From Basidiobolus ranarum (taxonomy: Eukaryota > Basidiobolomycota > Basidiobolomycetes > Basidiobolales): a DNA stretch of 30,353 nt. This document shows positions 29,808-30,353 of this stretch, piece by piece (within the stretch, counting starts at the first letter, position 1; each line of letters opens with the position of its first letter). Made by a program: the position numbers and the translations under genes. The notes below the pieces were generated by a model, which saw nothing but the letters and a program-made list of their open reading frames with translations, ran no database searches and was not told where the DNA came from. The stretch covers positions 1-30,353 of the forward strand of contig JASJQH010000100.1 in assembly GCA_040143965.1 (NCBI GenBank). The letters run 5' to 3'.

Positions 29808-30353
29808 CTACTTTTGTAGTTTCTTAATCAAAGTGTGAAGTTCTGGAGTATTGGTATGAATGTTGCAAAGTAGAAAAGTCAAGTCAGTAGAGTCTAAGAC
29901 ACTATTAAGTGGAGTAGGAGGGAGTAATAAAGGTAAAAATGGTTTGTCAACAATAGAAATAAGTGGAATGAGGCTAGGATTAACATAAAGCAAAAGGGAG
30001 TGTGTTTCTGAAGATATTGCTGCCAAAGGTCCACCAAGTATTCCTTGTAGGCAAGGGAGGGCTTCTCAGCTTGTTCTATAAAGGAAGCAAATTTCCTGAC
30101 TTCAGGATTGCCTAGCAGTATTCTCCAGCAAGAAGAAGGATCAGAGAAATGGAAACTCTCTAGGACATAATCCAAGGGTTCTGACTCTTGCAAATCCTGA
30201 TGAGCAGCCTAGTCTTCAGGTAGAGTATTCTAATACTGTATGGAAGTAATCCAACGGCTCCAAGAATGGCATGTCTGTAAGGGCACTCAGGCAGATGAGA
30301 AACTAGGGATGTGATACACCAAACTACAAATCTGTCAAGTTTGGTGAAGTCCC
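29808..30353 (-). mobile_element. possible fossil retroelement fragment (reverse transcriptase tail)
   Basis: Minus-strand sequence running in from the right edge reads in several overlapping frames. One part (30352-30164) resembles the segment after the polymerase core of non-LTR reverse transcriptases: CPYRHAILGAVGLLPYSIR followed by YLKTRLLIRI, like the usual pattern of Glu/Gly-Leu-Pro then Arg...Leu..Arg. The open reading is interrupted, apparently at least twice, so this looks like an old, broken copy. Minus-strand AATAAA lies at 29783-29778, so a decayed host gene or one with unrecognised introns is an alternative. Family assignment is weak. Confidence 0.3.

Noticed and set aside
1-30353. 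tRNA, rRNA, riboswitch and CRISPR features
   Set aside because: I looked for T-loop-like GTTCRANNC boxes, paired arms and regularly spaced repeats and found none that hold up.

Overview
The window reads as nuclear DNA of an intron-rich fungus, most likely an early-diverging (zygomycete-grade) lineage. Genes are split by short GT-AG introns, mostly about 48-110 nt and often with a CTAAC/CTNA-like branch site. Proteins such as Cho2, Eaf7, an Ulp2-type SUMO protease and a fungal homeodomain factor point to Fungi. A clear animal-type eIF4E-binding protein and a 21-exon gene argue against an ordinary ascomycete yeast. I cannot name the genus. All exon models were read by hand from splice signals and frame continuity.

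Layout. 1-1484: no supported gene, one 50-bp tandem duplication. 1485-3273 (+): acyl-CoA synthetase. 4132-4722 (-): GNAT-type acetyltransferase. 4768-about 5551 (-): probable small membrane protein, only its last exon firm. 6184-8706 (+): 11-exon CM1 (centrosomin-type) coiled-coil protein. 9342-12950 (+): 21-exon Ulp2/SENP6-7-like SUMO protease. From 13110 to 28107 nearly every gene is on the minus strand: WW-domain protein with a 27-bp coding repeat array, 4E-BP, Eaf7, Cho2, a C2-domain protein, a second C2-domain paralogue, a secreted M49-like metallopeptidase and a homeodomain factor. The one plus-strand gene in that block is an intronless secreted CHAP-domain protein (21763-22284) lying between the two C2 paralogues. 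28108-29807 has no supported gene. The right edge (29808-30353) carries a broken stretch that resembles a retroelement reverse transcriptase tail.

How the genes relate. Most are unlinked housekeeping functions: lipid activation and phosphatidylcholine synthesis (acyl-CoA synthetase, Cho2), microtubule nucleation (CM1), SUMO removal, translation control under TORC1 (4E-BP) and NuA4 chromatin acetylation (Eaf7). The accessory-looking part is 21009-24782, where two tandem C2 genes, a bacterial-looking secreted CHAP hydrolase and a secreted M49-like peptidase lie together. The CHAP gene and the 4E-BP are the two items most worth following up.
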